This document shows, piece by piece, positions 7,729-18,133 of a stretch of DNA of 64,000 nucleotides. Under the pieces are notes generated by a model. That model saw only the letters and a list, made by a program, of their open reading frames with translations, searched no databases and was not told the origin of the DNA. Numbering within the stretch: position 1 is the stretch's first letter; each line of letters opens with the position of its first letter. The translations under genes and the position numbers were made by a program. Source of the DNA: Paracoccus rhizosphaerae (GTDB lineage Bacteria > Pseudomonadota > Alphaproteobacteria > Rhodobacterales > Rhodobacteraceae); the NCBI RefSeq assembly GCF_026162645.1, contig NZ_JAOTBE010000010.1, positions 16,947 through 80,946 of the forward strand, read 5' to 3'.

Positions 7729-9851
7729 CAGGCCGCCGCCCCCGCGCGCCTTGTGCGCAGCCCGTGCAGCACCAGGAACACCGCCGCCAGGGCAAAGCCT
7801 GCCTCGTCCGTCCAAGGCATGGCCAGGATCAGCGACACACCCGCCGCGAAGGCCAGCGCGCGCTCGACCAGCGTCGTGCGGTCCCAAAGGTATCCCACGA
7901 CCGCAACGCCCCACAGCCCGATGCCCAGGATCGTCTTTGACAGGATGAAGGCGACCTCGACCGGATAGCCCCAGGCCTCGGCGATGGGCCCGCCGTCCTG
8001 CAGCATCAGCGAGGGTGTGTAGACGGCCATGAAGGGGATGATGAACCCTGCCGCCGCCAGCCGGATCGCCTGCATCGAGATCTTCAGCCCCGAAGTCTTG
8101 GCGATCGGACCCGCCGCGAAGCAGGCCAGCGCCACTGGCGGCGTCAGGTCGGCCATGATCCCGAAGTAGAAGACGAACATGTGGCTGACCAGCAGCGGCA
8201 CGCCCAGTTCAAGCAGCGCGGGCCCGGCCAGCGACGAGGTGATGATATAGTTCGGGATCGTCGGGATGCCCATGCCCAGCACCAGGCAGGTCAGCATGGT
8301 CAGGACCAGCGACAGGAACAGGTTGTTCTCTCCGATCGCGATGATCGCGCCGATGAAGGTGGATGCGATGCCGGTCAGGGTCAGCGTGCCGATGACGATG
8401 CCGACGATGGCGCAGGCCATGCCGACGGGCAGGGCGTTCCGCGCGCCCTGCGCCAGGGCGTCGCGGACGATGCCGATGGTGGGCCGCGCACCCCTGAAGG
8501 CGGCGCAGGCCAGGACAAGCGCGGCGATGACGATGACCAAAAGGTTGATGCCGTATTTCAGGAACGACGCGCAGAGGAGGCCGAGTGCCACCCAGAACAC
8601 GACGCGGAAGGCATAGGGGCCGATCATCGCCGCCAGCGGCGCGCCGAGGATCAGCACCGTGACCAGCGCCAGCCCCATCGTGCCCGCGAAGATCGGGGTG
8701 TAGCCCGCGAACAGCAGATAGACCAGCGCCGCCAGCGGCAGGACCAGCGGCCACTGCGCCTTGACCGCTGACCAGGGGTTCGGAAGGCTTGCCCGCGGCA
8801 GGCCCTTCAGATCGTCGCGCCCGGCCTGCAGCCAGACCATCCAGAAGACGACGCCGAAGTAAAGAAGCGCCGGGATGATCGCGGCCTTGACCACGGCGGC
8901 ATAGGGGACGTTCAGCGTCTCGGCCATGATGAAGGCGACGGCGCCCATCACCGGCGGCATGATCTGCCCGCCCATGGATGCCGTGGCCTCGACACCGCCG
9001 GCGAAGGCCGCGCGAAAGCCCGACTTCTTCATCATCGGGATGGTGAACTGGCCCGACGCGACCACGTTTGCCACGCCCGAGCCCGAGATCGTCCCCATCA
9101 GCGCCGACGACAGCACCGCGACCTGCGCGGGTCCGCCTCTGACGCCCCCGACCATGCCAAGCGCGAAATCGTTGAACAGGTTCAGCATCCCCGCCCGTTC
9201 CAGGAAGGCCGCGAAGACCACGAAGATGAAGATATAGGCGCTGCTGACATAGATCGGGCTGCCATAGATGCCCTCGGTTCCGAAGGCGAAATGCTCGACG
9301 ATCTGCTCGAAGCCGTATCCGCGGTGGACGAAGGGCGGCGGCAGGTGCTGGCCCCAGAAGCAGTAGGCCAGGAAGATCCCCGCGATCACCGCCAGCGGCC
9401 AGCCCATCAGGCGGCGCGCGCCCTCGAAGACCAGGACGACCAGAATGGTGCCCATGACCAGGTCGGTTTGCGTCAGGAACCCGGTGCGACGGATCAGGTC
9501 CTCATATTCGATCCAGTTGTAGATGCCGGTCGAAAAGCCCAGGATGCCCAGCACCCAGAAGAAGACCTGCCCGCCGCGGGTCCGCGCGACCAGATTGCCG
9601 ACCAGGCCGAAGCCCAGAAGCAGCAGGAACCCCACATGCATGGCCCGCACCACCTGGCTGGGCAGGGTGCCATAGCCCGCCGCCCAAAGCTGGAACAGCG
9701 AAAAGGCGACGGCCAGCCAGAAGGCGACGCGGCCCATCGGGCCCGCGCCGAAGCCGGGGGGCAGGCCCTCGCTGACCTCGGCCTCGGCGTTCGGGTCGAG
9801 GCGGTTCTGGTCGTGCGGGACGGACCCGCCGGTCTGGGGGGATGCGGACAT
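7728..9851 (-). CDS. TRAP transporter fused permease (DctQ-DctM fusion), TAXI type
   Basis: A 707-residue permease with the small (DctQ) and large (DctM) membrane subunits fused, as is usual for TAXI-type TRAP transporters. Roughly the first 200 residues hold the DctQ-like helices. The DctM part shows the conserved GGQIMPPVMGAVAFIMAE and GMGIPTIPNYIITSSLAGPA segments typical of the large subunit. It drives solute uptake with a sodium or proton gradient, fed by the TAXI receptor encoded upstream. The start has a good ribosome-binding site (AGGAG, 6 bases away). A strong GC hairpin separates it from the receptor gene, and it is coupled to the DUF1850 gene downstream. Substrate unknown. Confidence 0.92.
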   Translation of the reverse strand: MSASPQTGGSVPHDQNRLDPNAEAEVSEGLPPGFGAGPMGRVAFWLAVAFSLFQLWAAGYGTLPSQVVRAMHVGFLLLLGFGLVGNLVARTRGGQVFFWVLGILGFSTGIYNWIEYEDLIRRTGFLTQTDLVMGTILVVLVFEGARRLMGWPLAVIAGIFLAYCFWGQHLPPPFVHRGYGFEQIVEHFAFGTEGIYGSPIYVSSAYIFIFVVFAAFLERAGMLNLFNDFALGMVGGVRGGPAQVAVLSSALMGTISGSGVANVVASGQFTIPMMKKSGFRAAFAGGVEATASMGGQIMPPVMGAVAFIMAETLNVPYAAVVKAAIIPALLYFGVVFWMVWLQAGRDDLKGLPRASLPNPWSAVKAQWPLVLPLAALVYLLFAGYTPIFAGTMGLALVTVLILGAPLAAMIGPYAFRVVFWVALGLLCASFLKYGINLLVIVIAALVLACAAFRGARPTIGIVRDALAQGARNALPVGMACAIVGIVIGTLTLTGIASTFIGAIIAIGENNLFLSLVLTMLTCLVLGMGIPTIPNYIITSSLAGPALLELGVPLLVSHMFVFYFGIMADLTPPVALACFAAGPIAKTSGLKISMQAIRLAAAGFIIPFMAVYTPSLMLQDGGPIAEAWGYPVEVAFILSKTILGIGLWGVAVVGYLWDRTTLVERALAFAAGVSLILAMPWTDEAGFALAAVFLVLHGLRTRRAGAAA

Positions 9852-9871
9852 GGGGGCTCCTGCCGGTCAGG

Positions 9872-9897
9872 GGCCCGCGCCGCCGGGGGCGCGGGCC
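9872..9897 (-). terminator. Intercistronic GC hairpin between the TAXI receptor and TRAP permease
   Basis: A perfect 10-bp inverted repeat (GGCCCGCGCC/GGCGCGGGCC) with a 6-base loop sits just after the receptor stop and has no T-tract. Such stems after solute-binding-protein genes often protect the upstream mRNA or partly terminate, giving more receptor than permease. This role is inferred. Confidence 0.6.
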
Positions 9898-9903
9898 GGG
9901 TGC

Positions 9904-10860
9904 TTATTGCAGAAGGCCGGCTTCGCGGTAGTACCGCTCGGCCCCCGGATGCAGCGGGATGGACAGGCCGTCCAGCGCGGTTTCCGGCGTGATCGCCTCG
10001 GCCGCGGCATGGGCCGAGCGCATGCGGTCCAGGTTCTCGAACAGCAGCTTGGTCATCTGATAGGCAGTCTCTTCGGACACGCCCTCGTGGGTGATCAGCA
10101 TGTTGCCGACGGCTGCGGTTGGGACGTCCTGGTCCTGCCCGTCATAGGTCCCGGCGGGGATGACGGCGGGCGCGAAGGGCGCGCCGATAGCGGTCACGAC
10201 GTCCTCGGGGATGGCGACGATGTCGATGTCATGCGTCGTCGACAGGTCCTTGATGAAGGCCACGCCCAGGCCCGACGACTGCAGCGTCGCCTGCAGCTGG
10301 CGGTTCTTGATCAGCTCTCCCGATTCCGCGAATGGCAGGTATTCGACCTTGCCCAGGTCATCGTAGCTCATGCCCGCGGCCTCGAAGATCGCCCGCGCGT
10401 TCAGTTCGGTTCCCGAGGCGGGGGCGCCCACGGACAGCGTCTTGCCCTTCAGATCATCCAGCGTCGTCACCCCGGCCGAGGCGTCGGCGACGATCTGGAT
10501 ATAGTTCGGATAGATCGCGGCGATGGCGCGCAGTTCCTCGAGCGGGCGTGGGAAGCCGGCCTCCTCGTTGCCCTCCCACGCCATCTGGACGCTGTCGCCC
10601 AGGGCGAAGGCGATTTCCCCACGGCCCTGCGCCAGCAGGTTCAGGTTCTCGACCGAGGCCTTGGTCGCCTGCACCTGCGTACGGGCGCCTTCGATCCCGT
10701 CGGCATAGATCTCGGACAGCGCGACCCCCAAGGGGTAATAGACACCCGAGGTGCCGCCCGTCAGCACGTTGATGAATTCCTGCGCCTGCGCCTGAGGGGT
10801 GGCCAGCAGCGCGCTGCCCAGAACGGCCGCCGGAACGGCGGCTGCGATGCGGTGGAACAT
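9904..10860 (-). CDS. TAXI-family TRAP solute-binding receptor
   Basis: A 318-residue periplasmic protein with a clear Sec signal peptide (MFHRIAAAVPAAVLGSALLA, cleavage near AQAQ-EF). The family start FINVLTGGTSGVYYPLG, the GDSVQMAWEGN segment and the later LKGKTLSVGAPASGTELNAR are typical of TAXI receptors, which bind small organic acids or amino acids for TRAP transporters. The ATG was chosen because GGGAGG lies at the right distance and the signal peptide begins there. Another start 14 codons upstream would spoil the signal peptide. First gene of the receptor-permease-DUF1850 operon. Confidence 0.93.
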   Translation of the reverse strand: MFHRIAAAVPAAVLGSALLATPQAQAQEFINVLTGGTSGVYYPLGVALSEIYADGIEGARTQVQATKASVENLNLLAQGRGEIAFALGDSVQMAWEGNEEAGFPRPLEELRAIAAIYPNYIQIVADASAGVTTLDDLKGKTLSVGAPASGTELNARAIFEAAGMSYDDLGKVEYLPFAESGELIKNRQLQATLQSSGLGVAFIKDLSTTHDIDIVAIPEDVVTAIGAPFAPAVIPAGTYDGQDQDVPTAAVGNMLITHEGVSEETAYQMTKLLFENLDRMRSAHAAAEAITPETALDGLSIPLHPGAERYYREAGLLQ

Positions 10861-10931
10861 GCGGTATCCTCCCATGATGTCCTGGCGGCAGACTAGCAAC
10901 AAATCGCGGCTTGGGAACCTTGTGCGTGGGG

Positions 10932-11621
10932 TCAGCCCAGATAGGCGCGCAGCCCCGGCGGCGGGTCGTCCAGCAGTGGCCCGGTGGGGCAGGGGGCATG
11001 GGCGCGGCCGTCCTCGACCAGCACCGTCAGGGGGGCGAAGGCGCGGGCATCGGCGGGGTCATGGGTGACCATCAGGACCGTCGCGCCGGTCTCGTCCACG
11101 ATTCGGGACAGCAGCGCCAGCATCTCGGACTTGAGCGCGGGGCCAAGCGCCGCGAAGGGTTCGTCCAGCAGCAGCAGCGGTCGGGCGCGCAGCAGCACGC
11201 GGGCCAGCGCGACGCGGCCCTGCTGCCCGCCCGACAGCGCGCCGGGGCGACGATCGGCGGTGCCGCCAAGGCCGACCTCCTCCAGCACCTGCGTCACGCG
11301 GTCCTTTTGCGCCCGGTCCAAACGCAGGTCGGGCCGCAGCCCCATGCCGACATTCTGCGCCACGGTCAGGTGCGGGAACAGGTTGTGGTGCTGGAATAGC
11401 GTCGAGACCGGCCGGCGCCCGGGTGCCATTCCGGTGATATCCTGGCCGTCCCAGACCAACCGCCCCCGTTCCGGCGACAGGAACCCGCCCACCAGCGCGA
11501 GCAGCGTGGACTTGCCCGACCCCGACGCGCCGATGACCGCGTGGCGGCCCTGCGGCAGGGCGAAATCAGCCGCCAGCGTGAAGCCGCCCTGCCGCAGCAG
11601 GATGTCGCGAAACTCAAGCAT
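10932..11621 (-). CDS. thiQ: Thiamine ABC transporter ATP-binding protein
   Basis: A 229-residue ABC ATPase that energises thiamine/TPP import. It has Walker A (GASGSGKST, about residues 31-39), the Q-loop (TLFQHHNLFPHLTV), the signature LSGGQQGR, Walker B (LLLLDEPFAAL) and the H-loop (VTHDPADA). Its short length and the FQHHNLFPHL motif suit the ThiQ group. The ATG follows directly on the thiP stop with no gap. It is the last gene of the riboswitch-controlled thiBPQ operon. Confidence 0.92.
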   Translation of the reverse strand: MLEFRDILLRQGGFTLAADFALPQGRHAVIGASGSGKSTLLALVGGFLSPERGRLVWDGQDITGMAPGRRPVSTLFQHHNLFPHLTVAQNVGMGLRPDLRLDRAQKDRVTQVLEEVGLGGTADRRPGALSGGQQGRVALARVLLRARPLLLLDEPFAALGPALKSEMLALLSRIVDETGATVLMVTHDPADARAFAPLTVLVEDGRAHAPCPTGPLLDDPPPGLRAYLG

Positions 11622-13265
11622 TCACCGGCCCCCGCGGTCGAAGATCCAGAACAGTGCGAAGCTGAGCGTCATCAGCAGGACCGCCGCCGCCGAGGCATCC
11701 GCCATACGATAGCTGTTCATCAGCTGATAGAGCTTCAGCGGCAGCGTCGGCTGGTCGCTGGCGAACAGCGTGATCACGCCCAGGTCGCCCATCGCCAGCG
11801 CCGCCGCCAAGCCGCCCGCGAACCCCAGGGGGCGAGCCAGCCGCGGCAGCACCAGAAGGCGCAGCCGCGCAAGGCCCCTCAGGTCGAGCGATGCCGCAAG
11901 CTGTCCGTAATCGGCCTGCAGCGCCTGAGCCGCGGGGATCAGCGCGCGCAGCCCGAAGGGCAGCGCCATGGCGGCATTGACCGCCACCGTCACCGGCAGG
12001 GCCATCTGCTGCGGCGTCGCCATATCGCGCAGCAGGATGAACAGCCCCGTCCCCAGCACCAGCGGAGAGGCGACCAGCGGCAGCATGCCCGCAGCCTCGA
12101 CCCATCGGCCCGCACCTCGGGCGATGGCCAGCGCCAGCGCCAGGCACGCCGCCACCGCCAGCGTGGCCGAGGTGACCGCCATAATCACCGACCGCAAGGC
12201 GGCGGTCCAGACCTCGCCGGGCAGCACGACCAGGCGCGGAAGCCCCGCCGCCGTCACCGACAGCAGCGGCGTCAGCAGGAAGGCGGCCGCCGCGGCAATG
12301 GCCAGCGCGTCGCCGCCTTTTCGCCAGCCGCCGGGCGCAGGGGGCAGGGCGGGACCGTCCATGCCGGCGCCAAAGCCCGCGGGCACCGCGATCCAGCGTG
12401 CCAGCAGCAGCGCCCCGACGCAGAGCGCGATCTGCACCAGACCCAAGGTTGCCGCCCGACCGAGGTCGAAATCGAAGCGGAACGCCTGATAGATCGCCAA
12501 CTCCACCGTCGTCGCACCGGGACCGCCGCCCAGGGCCAGCGCCACGGTGAAGCTGGTCAGGCAGACCAGGAACACCGCCAGCCAGACACCCGGCAGGACG
12601 CTGCGCAGCATCGGACGCTCGAGGTGGCGGGCGATGTCGCGGGGCGCGAAGTCCAGGCTGGCCGCCAGGCGGAAGCGTTCGGCCGGGATGGCTTGCCAGC
12701 CCTGCAGGATCAGGCGCACCGACAGGGGCAAGTTGAAGAACACATGCGCCAGGATGACGCCTTGCCAGCCATAGACCGACATCTCAGGCAGGCCGAGGCC
12801 GCGCAGGCTGTCGTTGACGAAGCCGTTGCGGCCGAAGATGGCGATCAGTCCCATGATCGCCACGATCACCGGCAGGATGAAGGGCGCACCCAGCAGCGTG
12901 ACCAGAAGACCGCGGCCGGGAAAGCGCCGCCGCGCCAGCGCCCGTGCCACCGGCACCGCCAGCAGGGCCGACAGCGTCGCCGACAGCGCCGCCTGCCACA
13001 GGGTGAAGCGCAGGGCGCGCCAGTCCCATTCGGTCAGTGCCGACAGTCCGCCCACCGCCCAGGCCACCGCCGCCAGCGTCCCCAGGATCGCCGCCGCCAA
13101 CAGCGCAGCGACCAGATGGCCGGGCAGGACAACGAAGCGGCGCCGGGGACCGCGTAGCGCATCGGTATCGGCCGGCGAAGCGGCCGATGGAACATCGTGC
13201 CGGAGTGATGCCGCATTCGCGGACTGTGGTCGGTCCACCGTCACCCCGCGAAGGCGCGCAGCCAT
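11622..13265 (-). CDS. thiP: Thiamine/TPP ABC transporter permease
   Basis: A 547-residue, double-length permease with about 12 helices and two copies of the binding-protein-dependent transport domain, as in ThiP and FbpB-like proteins. The EAA-like loops are visible in LAASLDFAPRDIARHLERP in the first half and LAASLDLRGLARLRLLVLPR in the second. It forms the membrane channel for ThiB-delivered thiamine or TPP. The ATG lies inside the end of thiB. A GTG seven codons later forms a GTGA overlap with the thiB stop and is a good alternative start. Confidence 0.92.
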   Translation of the reverse strand: MAARLRGVTVDRPQSANAASLRHDVPSAASPADTDALRGPRRRFVVLPGHLVAALLAAAILGTLAAVAWAVGGLSALTEWDWRALRFTLWQAALSATLSALLAVPVARALARRRFPGRGLLVTLLGAPFILPVIVAIMGLIAIFGRNGFVNDSLRGLGLPEMSVYGWQGVILAHVFFNLPLSVRLILQGWQAIPAERFRLAASLDFAPRDIARHLERPMLRSVLPGVWLAVFLVCLTSFTVALALGGGPGATTVELAIYQAFRFDFDLGRAATLGLVQIALCVGALLLARWIAVPAGFGAGMDGPALPPAPGGWRKGGDALAIAAAAAFLLTPLLSVTAAGLPRLVVLPGEVWTAALRSVIMAVTSATLAVAACLALALAIARGAGRWVEAAGMLPLVASPLVLGTGLFILLRDMATPQQMALPVTVAVNAAMALPFGLRALIPAAQALQADYGQLAASLDLRGLARLRLLVLPRLARPLGFAGGLAAALAMGDLGVITLFASDQPTLPLKLYQLMNSYRMADASAAAVLLMTLSFALFWIFDRGGR

Positions 13266-14218
13266 TCGTCCAGCGCGGGCTGGCGCAGGGCTTCGGCCTC
13301 GTCTTCGGAGTAGAACAGCGTCTTGTCAGGGCGGGGCAGGTCGCGCATGACCTGCGGCCAATCCTCGACCGGCAGCTTGGCGGGCAGAGACCAGTTGGCC
13401 AGCGGGATCGTCTTCTGGAACTCAGGCGTCAGGATCCAGTCCATGAACTGCTGCGCCAGTTCCGGCTGATCGGTCGAGGCGACCTGCGCGGCCAGTTCCG
13501 CCATGAAGTAATGGCCCTCGGGGAAGATCGCGGCCTTCTTCGTCGTGTCGTCCTCGGCCGCGATGTGATAGGCGGGCGAGGTCGTGTAGGACAGCACCAT
13601 GTCAGCCTCGCCCTCGGTGAACAGGCCATAGCTTTCCGACCAGCCGCGCGTCACCGTCAGCACCTTGGGCGCAAGCTTCGCCCAAGCCTCGGGCGCGTCG
13701 TCGCCATAGACCTGCTTGACCCACAACAGCAGCGCCAGACCCGAGATCGAGCTGCGCGGGTCCTGGATCACGATCTTCAGGTCGTCGGGCGCCTCCAGCA
13801 GCTCGTCGAAGCTGGCGGGCGGGCTCTCCAGCCGCGTCTCGTCATAGACGAAGGCGGTTTCGCCCCAGTTATAGGGCAGGAAGATGTCGTCGCTCCACGC
13901 GACCGGCAGCGACATGCCGGTCGTGTCCTGCCCGTGCGGCGCAAACAGACCCGATGCGCGGGCGCGGGCGGTCATGTCGGTGTTCAGGCCGAAGACGATG
14001 TCGGCCTCGGTGCCCTCTCCCTCCATCAGGATGCGGGGCAGGATGTCGCCGGTCACGAATTGCAGGTCGCAGTCGCAGATGGCTTCGAAGCCCTTTTCGA
14101 TCCTGGGACCTGGCCCCCATTCGCTGGCCACATAGTCGCTGGCATAGACGGTCAGGACACGGTCCTGCGCCAGGGCGGGTGACGCCAGCAGCAGGGCGGG
14201 GATCAGGACGATTTTCAT
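13241..14218 (-). CDS. thiB: Thiamine/TPP substrate-binding protein
   Basis: A 325-residue periplasmic binding protein with a signal peptide (MKIVLIPALLLASPALA, cleavage before QDR). The motif DRVLTVYASDYVASEWGPGP and the later ADIVFGLNTDMTARARASGL match the ThiB family, which captures thiamine, TMP or TPP. It is the first gene after a TPP riboswitch, which makes the substrate assignment firm. The C-terminus overlaps the thiP start region. Confidence 0.95.
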   Translation of the reverse strand: MKIVLIPALLLASPALAQDRVLTVYASDYVASEWGPGPRIEKGFEAICDCDLQFVTGDILPRILMEGEGTEADIVFGLNTDMTARARASGLFAPHGQDTTGMSLPVAWSDDIFLPYNWGETAFVYDETRLESPPASFDELLEAPDDLKIVIQDPRSSISGLALLLWVKQVYGDDAPEAWAKLAPKVLTVTRGWSESYGLFTEGEADMVLSYTTSPAYHIAAEDDTTKKAAIFPEGHYFMAELAAQVASTDQPELAQQFMDWILTPEFQKTIPLANWSLPAKLPVEDWPQVMRDLPRPDKTLFYSEDEAEALRQPALDEWLRAFAG

Positions 14219-14262
14219 GCGGCCTCCTTTCGTTCAGGGTTCGAAAGAAAGGACAAGCCGCA

Positions 14263-14349
14263 CCTTCCCTCCGCCGGTGACAAGCCGGATCAGGTTCAAC
14301 GGGTCCGCGATTGCGTCTCAGCCGGTCAGGCACCCCGAGGTGCCCCTGA
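14263..14349 (-). promoter_or_regulatory. TPP riboswitch (THI element) controlling thiBPQ
   Basis: On the minus strand the leader contains the near-invariant TPP aptamer blocks in order: a GGGGTGCC stem, CTGAGA, ACCCGTTGAACCTGATC, then GGCGGAGGGAA. The pyrimidine-binding block CTGAGA and the pyrophosphate-side block are both intact. It lies about 45 bases before thiB. No strong intrinsic terminator follows, so control is probably at translation initiation by hiding the thiB ribosome-binding site (GGAGG near the ATG). Confidence 0.97.
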
Positions 14350-14411
14350 ATGTAGTGGTTTCGCAGCCGCGCGCAAGCCGCTAGAACCACGGCCGACACA
14401 GGGGACAGGAC

Positions 14412-17036
14412 ATGACCGACCAGCCCACACCGATGATGGCGCAGTATCTGGCGATCCGGGACGCAAATCCAGGCGCGCTGCTGTTCTATCGCATGGGCGA
14501 CTTCTACGAGATGTTCTTCGACGACGCCGTCCAGGCCGCAGCTGCGCTGGACATCGCGCTGACGAAACGCGGCACGCATGAAGGCCAGCCGATCCCGATG
14601 TGCGGCGTGCCGGTCCATGCGGCCGAAAGCTATCTTCTGACGTTGATCCGCAAGGGGTTCCGCGTGGCCATCGCCGAACAGATGGAGGACCCGGCCGAGG
14701 CGAAGAAGCGCGGGTCCAAGTCTGTCGTGGCCCGCGACGTCGTGCGGCTGGTCACGCCCGGCACGCTGACCGAGGAGTCGCTGCTGGAGGCGCGGCGCCA
14801 CAACTATCTGGCGGCCTTCGCGCAGATCCGGGACGACGGCGCGCTAGCCTGGGTCGACATCTCGACCGGGGCGTTCCAGGTGATGGAGTGCCCCTTGCCG
14901 CGGCTGGCCCCCGAACTGGCGCGGCTGGCGCCGAGAGAGGTGCTGACCTGCGTGGCGGGGCTGGACGATCTGATTGCGGATGCCGGCGCCGCACTGACCG
15001 ACCTGCACACGGGCGCCTTCGACAGCGGCGCCGGGGCGCGGCGGCTGTGCGCGCTCTATGGGGTCGAGACGCTGGACGGTTTCGGCAGCTTCACGCGGGC
15101 GGAACTGGCCGCGATGGGGGCCATCGTCGACTATCTGGAGATGACGCAGAAGGGCAAGCTGCCGCTGCTGCGCCCGCCGGTGCGCGAGCGCATGGGCGGC
15201 ACGATGCAGATCGACGCCGCCACCCGCCGCAACCTGGAACTGACGCAGGCGCTGTCGGGCGGGCGGGACGGCTCGCTTCTGGCGGCGATCGACCGCACGG
15301 TGACGGCGCCCGGCGCGCGCCTGCTGGAACGGCGCATCAGCGCACCGTCGCGCGACCTGGGGCTGATCCACGCGCGGCAGGATGCGGTCGCGGCGCTGGT
15401 GGACGATCCACGGCTGATGTCCGACTTGCGTGCGGCGTTGTCGCGCGTGCCCGACATGGACCGCGCGCTGTCGCGGCTGGCGCTGGACCGGGGCGGGCCG
15501 CGCGATCTGGCCGCGATCCGGGCGGGACTGACCCAAGGGGCGGCCATTGCCGAGAGGCTGCCGCGTGACGCGCCGGAAGTCCTGCGCGTGGCGGCGGCCG
15601 ATCTGCTGGGCCATGACGACCTGATCGATCTTCTGGACGACGCGCTGGTGGCCGAGCCGCCCTTGCTGGCCCGCGACGGCGGCTTCGTGGCCGAGGGGCA
15701 TGACGACGATCTGGACCAGACCCGCCGCCTGCGCGACGAAGGGCGTGGCGTCATTGCCGGGATGCAGGCAGAATACGCGGCGCTGGCAGGCATTGGTAGC
15801 CTGAAGATCAAGCACAACAACGTGCTGGGGTATTTCATCGAAACCACCGCCACCCATGCCGAACGCATGCTGGCGATGCCCGACCGCTTCATCCACCGTC
15901 AGACCACCGCGAACCAGATCCGCTTCACCACGGTCGAACTGTCCGAGCTGGAGACCCGCATCCTCAACGCCCGTGACCGCGCGCTCGAGATCGAGCGCGG
16001 CGTCTTTGACCGGCTGCGCACCGCCATTCTGGACCGCGCCCCGCAGATCGGTCAGGCGGCGCGGGCGCTGGCCGAGATCGACCTGGCTGCCGCTTTCGCC
16101 GACATCGCATCGGGCGAAGGCTGGGTGCGCCCCCGCGTCGACGACAGCCGCGCCTTCGTGATCGAAGGCGGGCGGCATCCGGTCGTCGAACATGCCCTGA
16201 AGCGCAAGGCCGACAGCTTCGTCGCCAACGACTGCCACCTCACGGATGGTGAGACGCCGGCCATCTGGCTGCTGACCGGCCCGAACATGGCGGGCAAATC
16301 GACCTTCCTGCGCCAGAACGCGCTGATTGCGGTGCTGGCGCAGGCCGGGGCCTTCGTGCCCGCGCGCGCCGCCCATGTCGGGCTGGTCAGCCAGCTGTTT
16401 TCCCGCGTCGGTGCGGCGGACGACCTGGCGCGGGGACGTTCAACCTTCATGGTCGAGATGGTGGAAACCGCCGCCATCCTGAACCAGGCAGACGACCGGG
16501 CGCTGGTGATCCTGGACGAGATCGGGCGCGGGACATCCACCTGGGACGGGTTGTCGATCGCCTGGGCGGTGATGGAGCATCTGCACGCCGCGAACCGCTG
16601 CCGCGCCCTGTTCGCGACGCACTATCACGAGATGACGGCCCTGACCGCCAAGCTGGACGGGGTCGAGAACGCCACCGTCGCCGTTCGCGAATGGGAGGGC
16701 GAAGTGATTTTCCTTCACGAGGTCAGGAAGGGTGCCGCCGACCGCAGCTATGGCGTGCAGGTCGCGCGGCTGGCGGGGCTGCCGACCGCGGTCGTGGACC
16801 GTGCGCGGGCGGTGCTGGATGCGCTGGAATCGGGCGAACGTCAGGGTGGCGCGCGTCCCGCCGCGCTGATCGACGACCTGCCGTTGTTCCGCGCCGTGCC
16901 GCCGGCGCCCGCGCCCGCCAAGGCGTCGGCTCTGGACGCGCGGCTGAAGGCAGTGCATCCCGATACGCTCAGTCCGCGCGAGGCGCTGGAGCTGGTCTAT
17001 GAACTTAAAAGCCTGTCCGAGGAGACGCGTCCATGA
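14412..17036 (+). CDS. mutS: DNA mismatch repair protein MutS
   Basis: An 874-residue mismatch sensor. The N-terminal mismatch-binding domain has the Phe-x-Glu wedge in [10 protein letters not shown] (residues about 27-36). Connector, lever and clamp domains follow. The C-terminal ABC-type ATPase has Walker A ([14 protein letters not shown], near residue 622), Walker B ([15 protein letters not shown]) and the [14 protein letters not shown] signature ([12 protein letters not shown]). Length and domain order are normal. It ends in a four-base overlap with aroC, so the two are translated together. AGGAC sits before the ATG. Confidence 0.97.
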   Translation: MTDQPTPMMAQYLAIRDANPGALLFYRMGDFYEMFFDDAVQAAAALDIALTKRGTHEGQPIPMCGVPVHAAESYLLTLIRKGFRVAIAEQMEDPAEAKKRGSKSVVARDVVRLVTPGTLTEESLLEARRHNYLAAFAQIRDDGALAWVDISTGAFQVMECPLPRLAPELARLAPREVLTCVAGLDDLIADAGAALTDLHTGAFDSGAGARRLCALYGVETLDGFGSFTRAELAAMGAIVDYLEMTQKGKLPLLRPPVRERMGGTMQIDAATRRNLELTQALSGGRDGSLLAAIDRTVTAPGARLLERRISAPSRDLGLIHARQDAVAALVDDPRLMSDLRAALSRVPDMDRALSRLALDRGGPRDLAAIRAGLTQGAAIAERLPRDAPEVLRVAAADLLGHDDLIDLLDDALVAEPPLLARDGGFVAEGHDDDLDQTRRLRDEGRGVIAGMQAEYAALAGIGSLKIKHNNVLGYFIETTATHAERMLAMPDRFIHRQTTANQIRFTTVELSELETRILNARDRALEIERGVFDRLRTAILDRAPQIGQAARALAEIDLAAAFADIASGEGWVRPRVDDSRAFVIEGGRHPVVEHALKRKADSFVANDCHLTDGETPAIWLLTGPNMAGKSTFLRQNALIAVLAQAGAFVPARAAHVGLVSQLFSRVGAADDLARGRSTFMVEMVETAAILNQADDRALVILDEIGRGTSTWDGLSIAWAVMEHLHAANRCRALFATHYHEMTALTAKLDGVENATVAVREWEGEVIFLHEVRKGAADRSYGVQVARLAGLPTAVVDRARAVLDALESGERQGGARPAALIDDLPLFRAVPPAPAPAKASALDARLKAVHPDTLSPREALELVYELKSLSEETRP

Positions 17037-18133
17037 GCTTCAACACTTTCGGCCGCGTGTTCCGCTTCACCACCTGGGGTGAAAGCCACGGGCCGGCCCT
17101 TGGCGCGACCGTCGACGGCGTGCCCCCCGGCGTGCCGCTGGACGAAGGCTTCATCCAAGCCTTCCTGGACCGTCGCCGCCCCGGCACCAGCAAGCACACC
17201 ACGCAGCGGCGCGAACCCGACCAGGTGCGCATCCTGTCGGGCGTCTTCGAGGGCGTGACAACCGGCACCCCGATCCAGCTGATGATCGAAAACACCGACC
17301 AGCGGTCCAAGGACTATGGCGACATCGCCACCAGCTTTCGTCCCGGCCATGCGGACATCACCTATCACCTGAAATATGGTGTCCGCGATTACCGTGGCGG
17401 CGGGCGGTCCAGTGCGCGCGAAACGGCGGCACGGGTCGCGGCGGGCGCGGTCGCGCAGGCGGTGCTGGGCGCGCTGGTGCCGGATCTGCGGATCATCGGC
17501 TACATGGTGCAGATGGGGGCGATGCGGCTGGACCGATCGCGCCTGGACCTGTCGGCCGTGGACGGCAATCCGTTCTTCCTGCCCGATACCGGGGCCGTGC
17601 AGGCGTGGTCGGATTATCTGGACGGCATCCGCAAGGACCAGAACAGCGTTGGCGCGGCACTTGAGGTGCTGGTCCAGGGCTGCCCGCCGGGACTTGGTGC
17701 GCCGGTCTATGCCAAGCTGGACACCGATTTGGCCGCTGCGATGATGTCGATCAACGCCGTCAAGGCGGTCGAGATCGGCGAGGGCATGGCCTCGGCCGGA
17801 CTGACGGGCGTGGACAACGCCGACGAGATCCGCATGGGACCCGACGGCCCCGAGTTCCTGTCGAACCACGCGGGCGGCATCCTAGGCGGGATATCGACCG
17901 GTCAGGACATCGTCGTGCGCTTCGCGATCAAGCCGACCAGCTCGATCACCACGCCGCGCCGGTCGATCAATGCCCGCGGGGAAGAGATCGACGTCATCAC
18001 CAAGGGCCGCCACGACCCCTGCGTCGGCATCCGCGCGGTGCCCGTGGCCGAGGCGATGGCCGCCTGCGTGATCCTGGACCACCTGCTCATGGACCGGGCG
18101 CAAACCGGCGGAGTGCGCGGTCAGATCGGCTGA
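17033..18133 (+). CDS. aroC: Chorismate synthase
   Basis: A 366-residue enzyme of the shikimate pathway. It removes phosphate from EPSP to make chorismate and needs reduced FMN. The three signature regions are present: GESHGPALG (residue about 16), [15 protein letters not shown] with [18 protein letters not shown], and the C-terminal [17 protein letters not shown]. It overlaps mutS by four bases. Its last 13 bases overlap the PfkB kinase gene tail to tail. Confidence 0.97.
   Translation: MSFNTFGRVFRFTTWGESHGPALGATVDGVPPGVPLDEGFIQAFLDRRRPGTSKHTTQRREPDQVRILSGVFEGVTTGTPIQLMIENTDQRSKDYGDIATSFRPGHADITYHLKYGVRDYRGGGRSSARETAARVAAGAVAQAVLGALVPDLRIIGYMVQMGAMRLDRSRLDLSAVDGNPFFLPDTGAVQAWSDYLDGIRKDQNSVGAALEVLVQGCPPGLGAPVYAKLDTDLAAAMMSINAVKAVEIGEGMASAGLTGVDNADEIRMGPDGPEFLSNHAGGILGGISTGQDIVVRFAIKPTSSITTPRRSINARGEEIDVITKGRHDPCVGIRAVPVAEAMAACVILDHLLMDRAQTGGVRGQIG

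Noticed and set aside
11541..13157. Long plus-strand open frame opposite thiP and thiQ
   Set aside because: Gln/Arg-rich antisense translation of genuine transporter genes.
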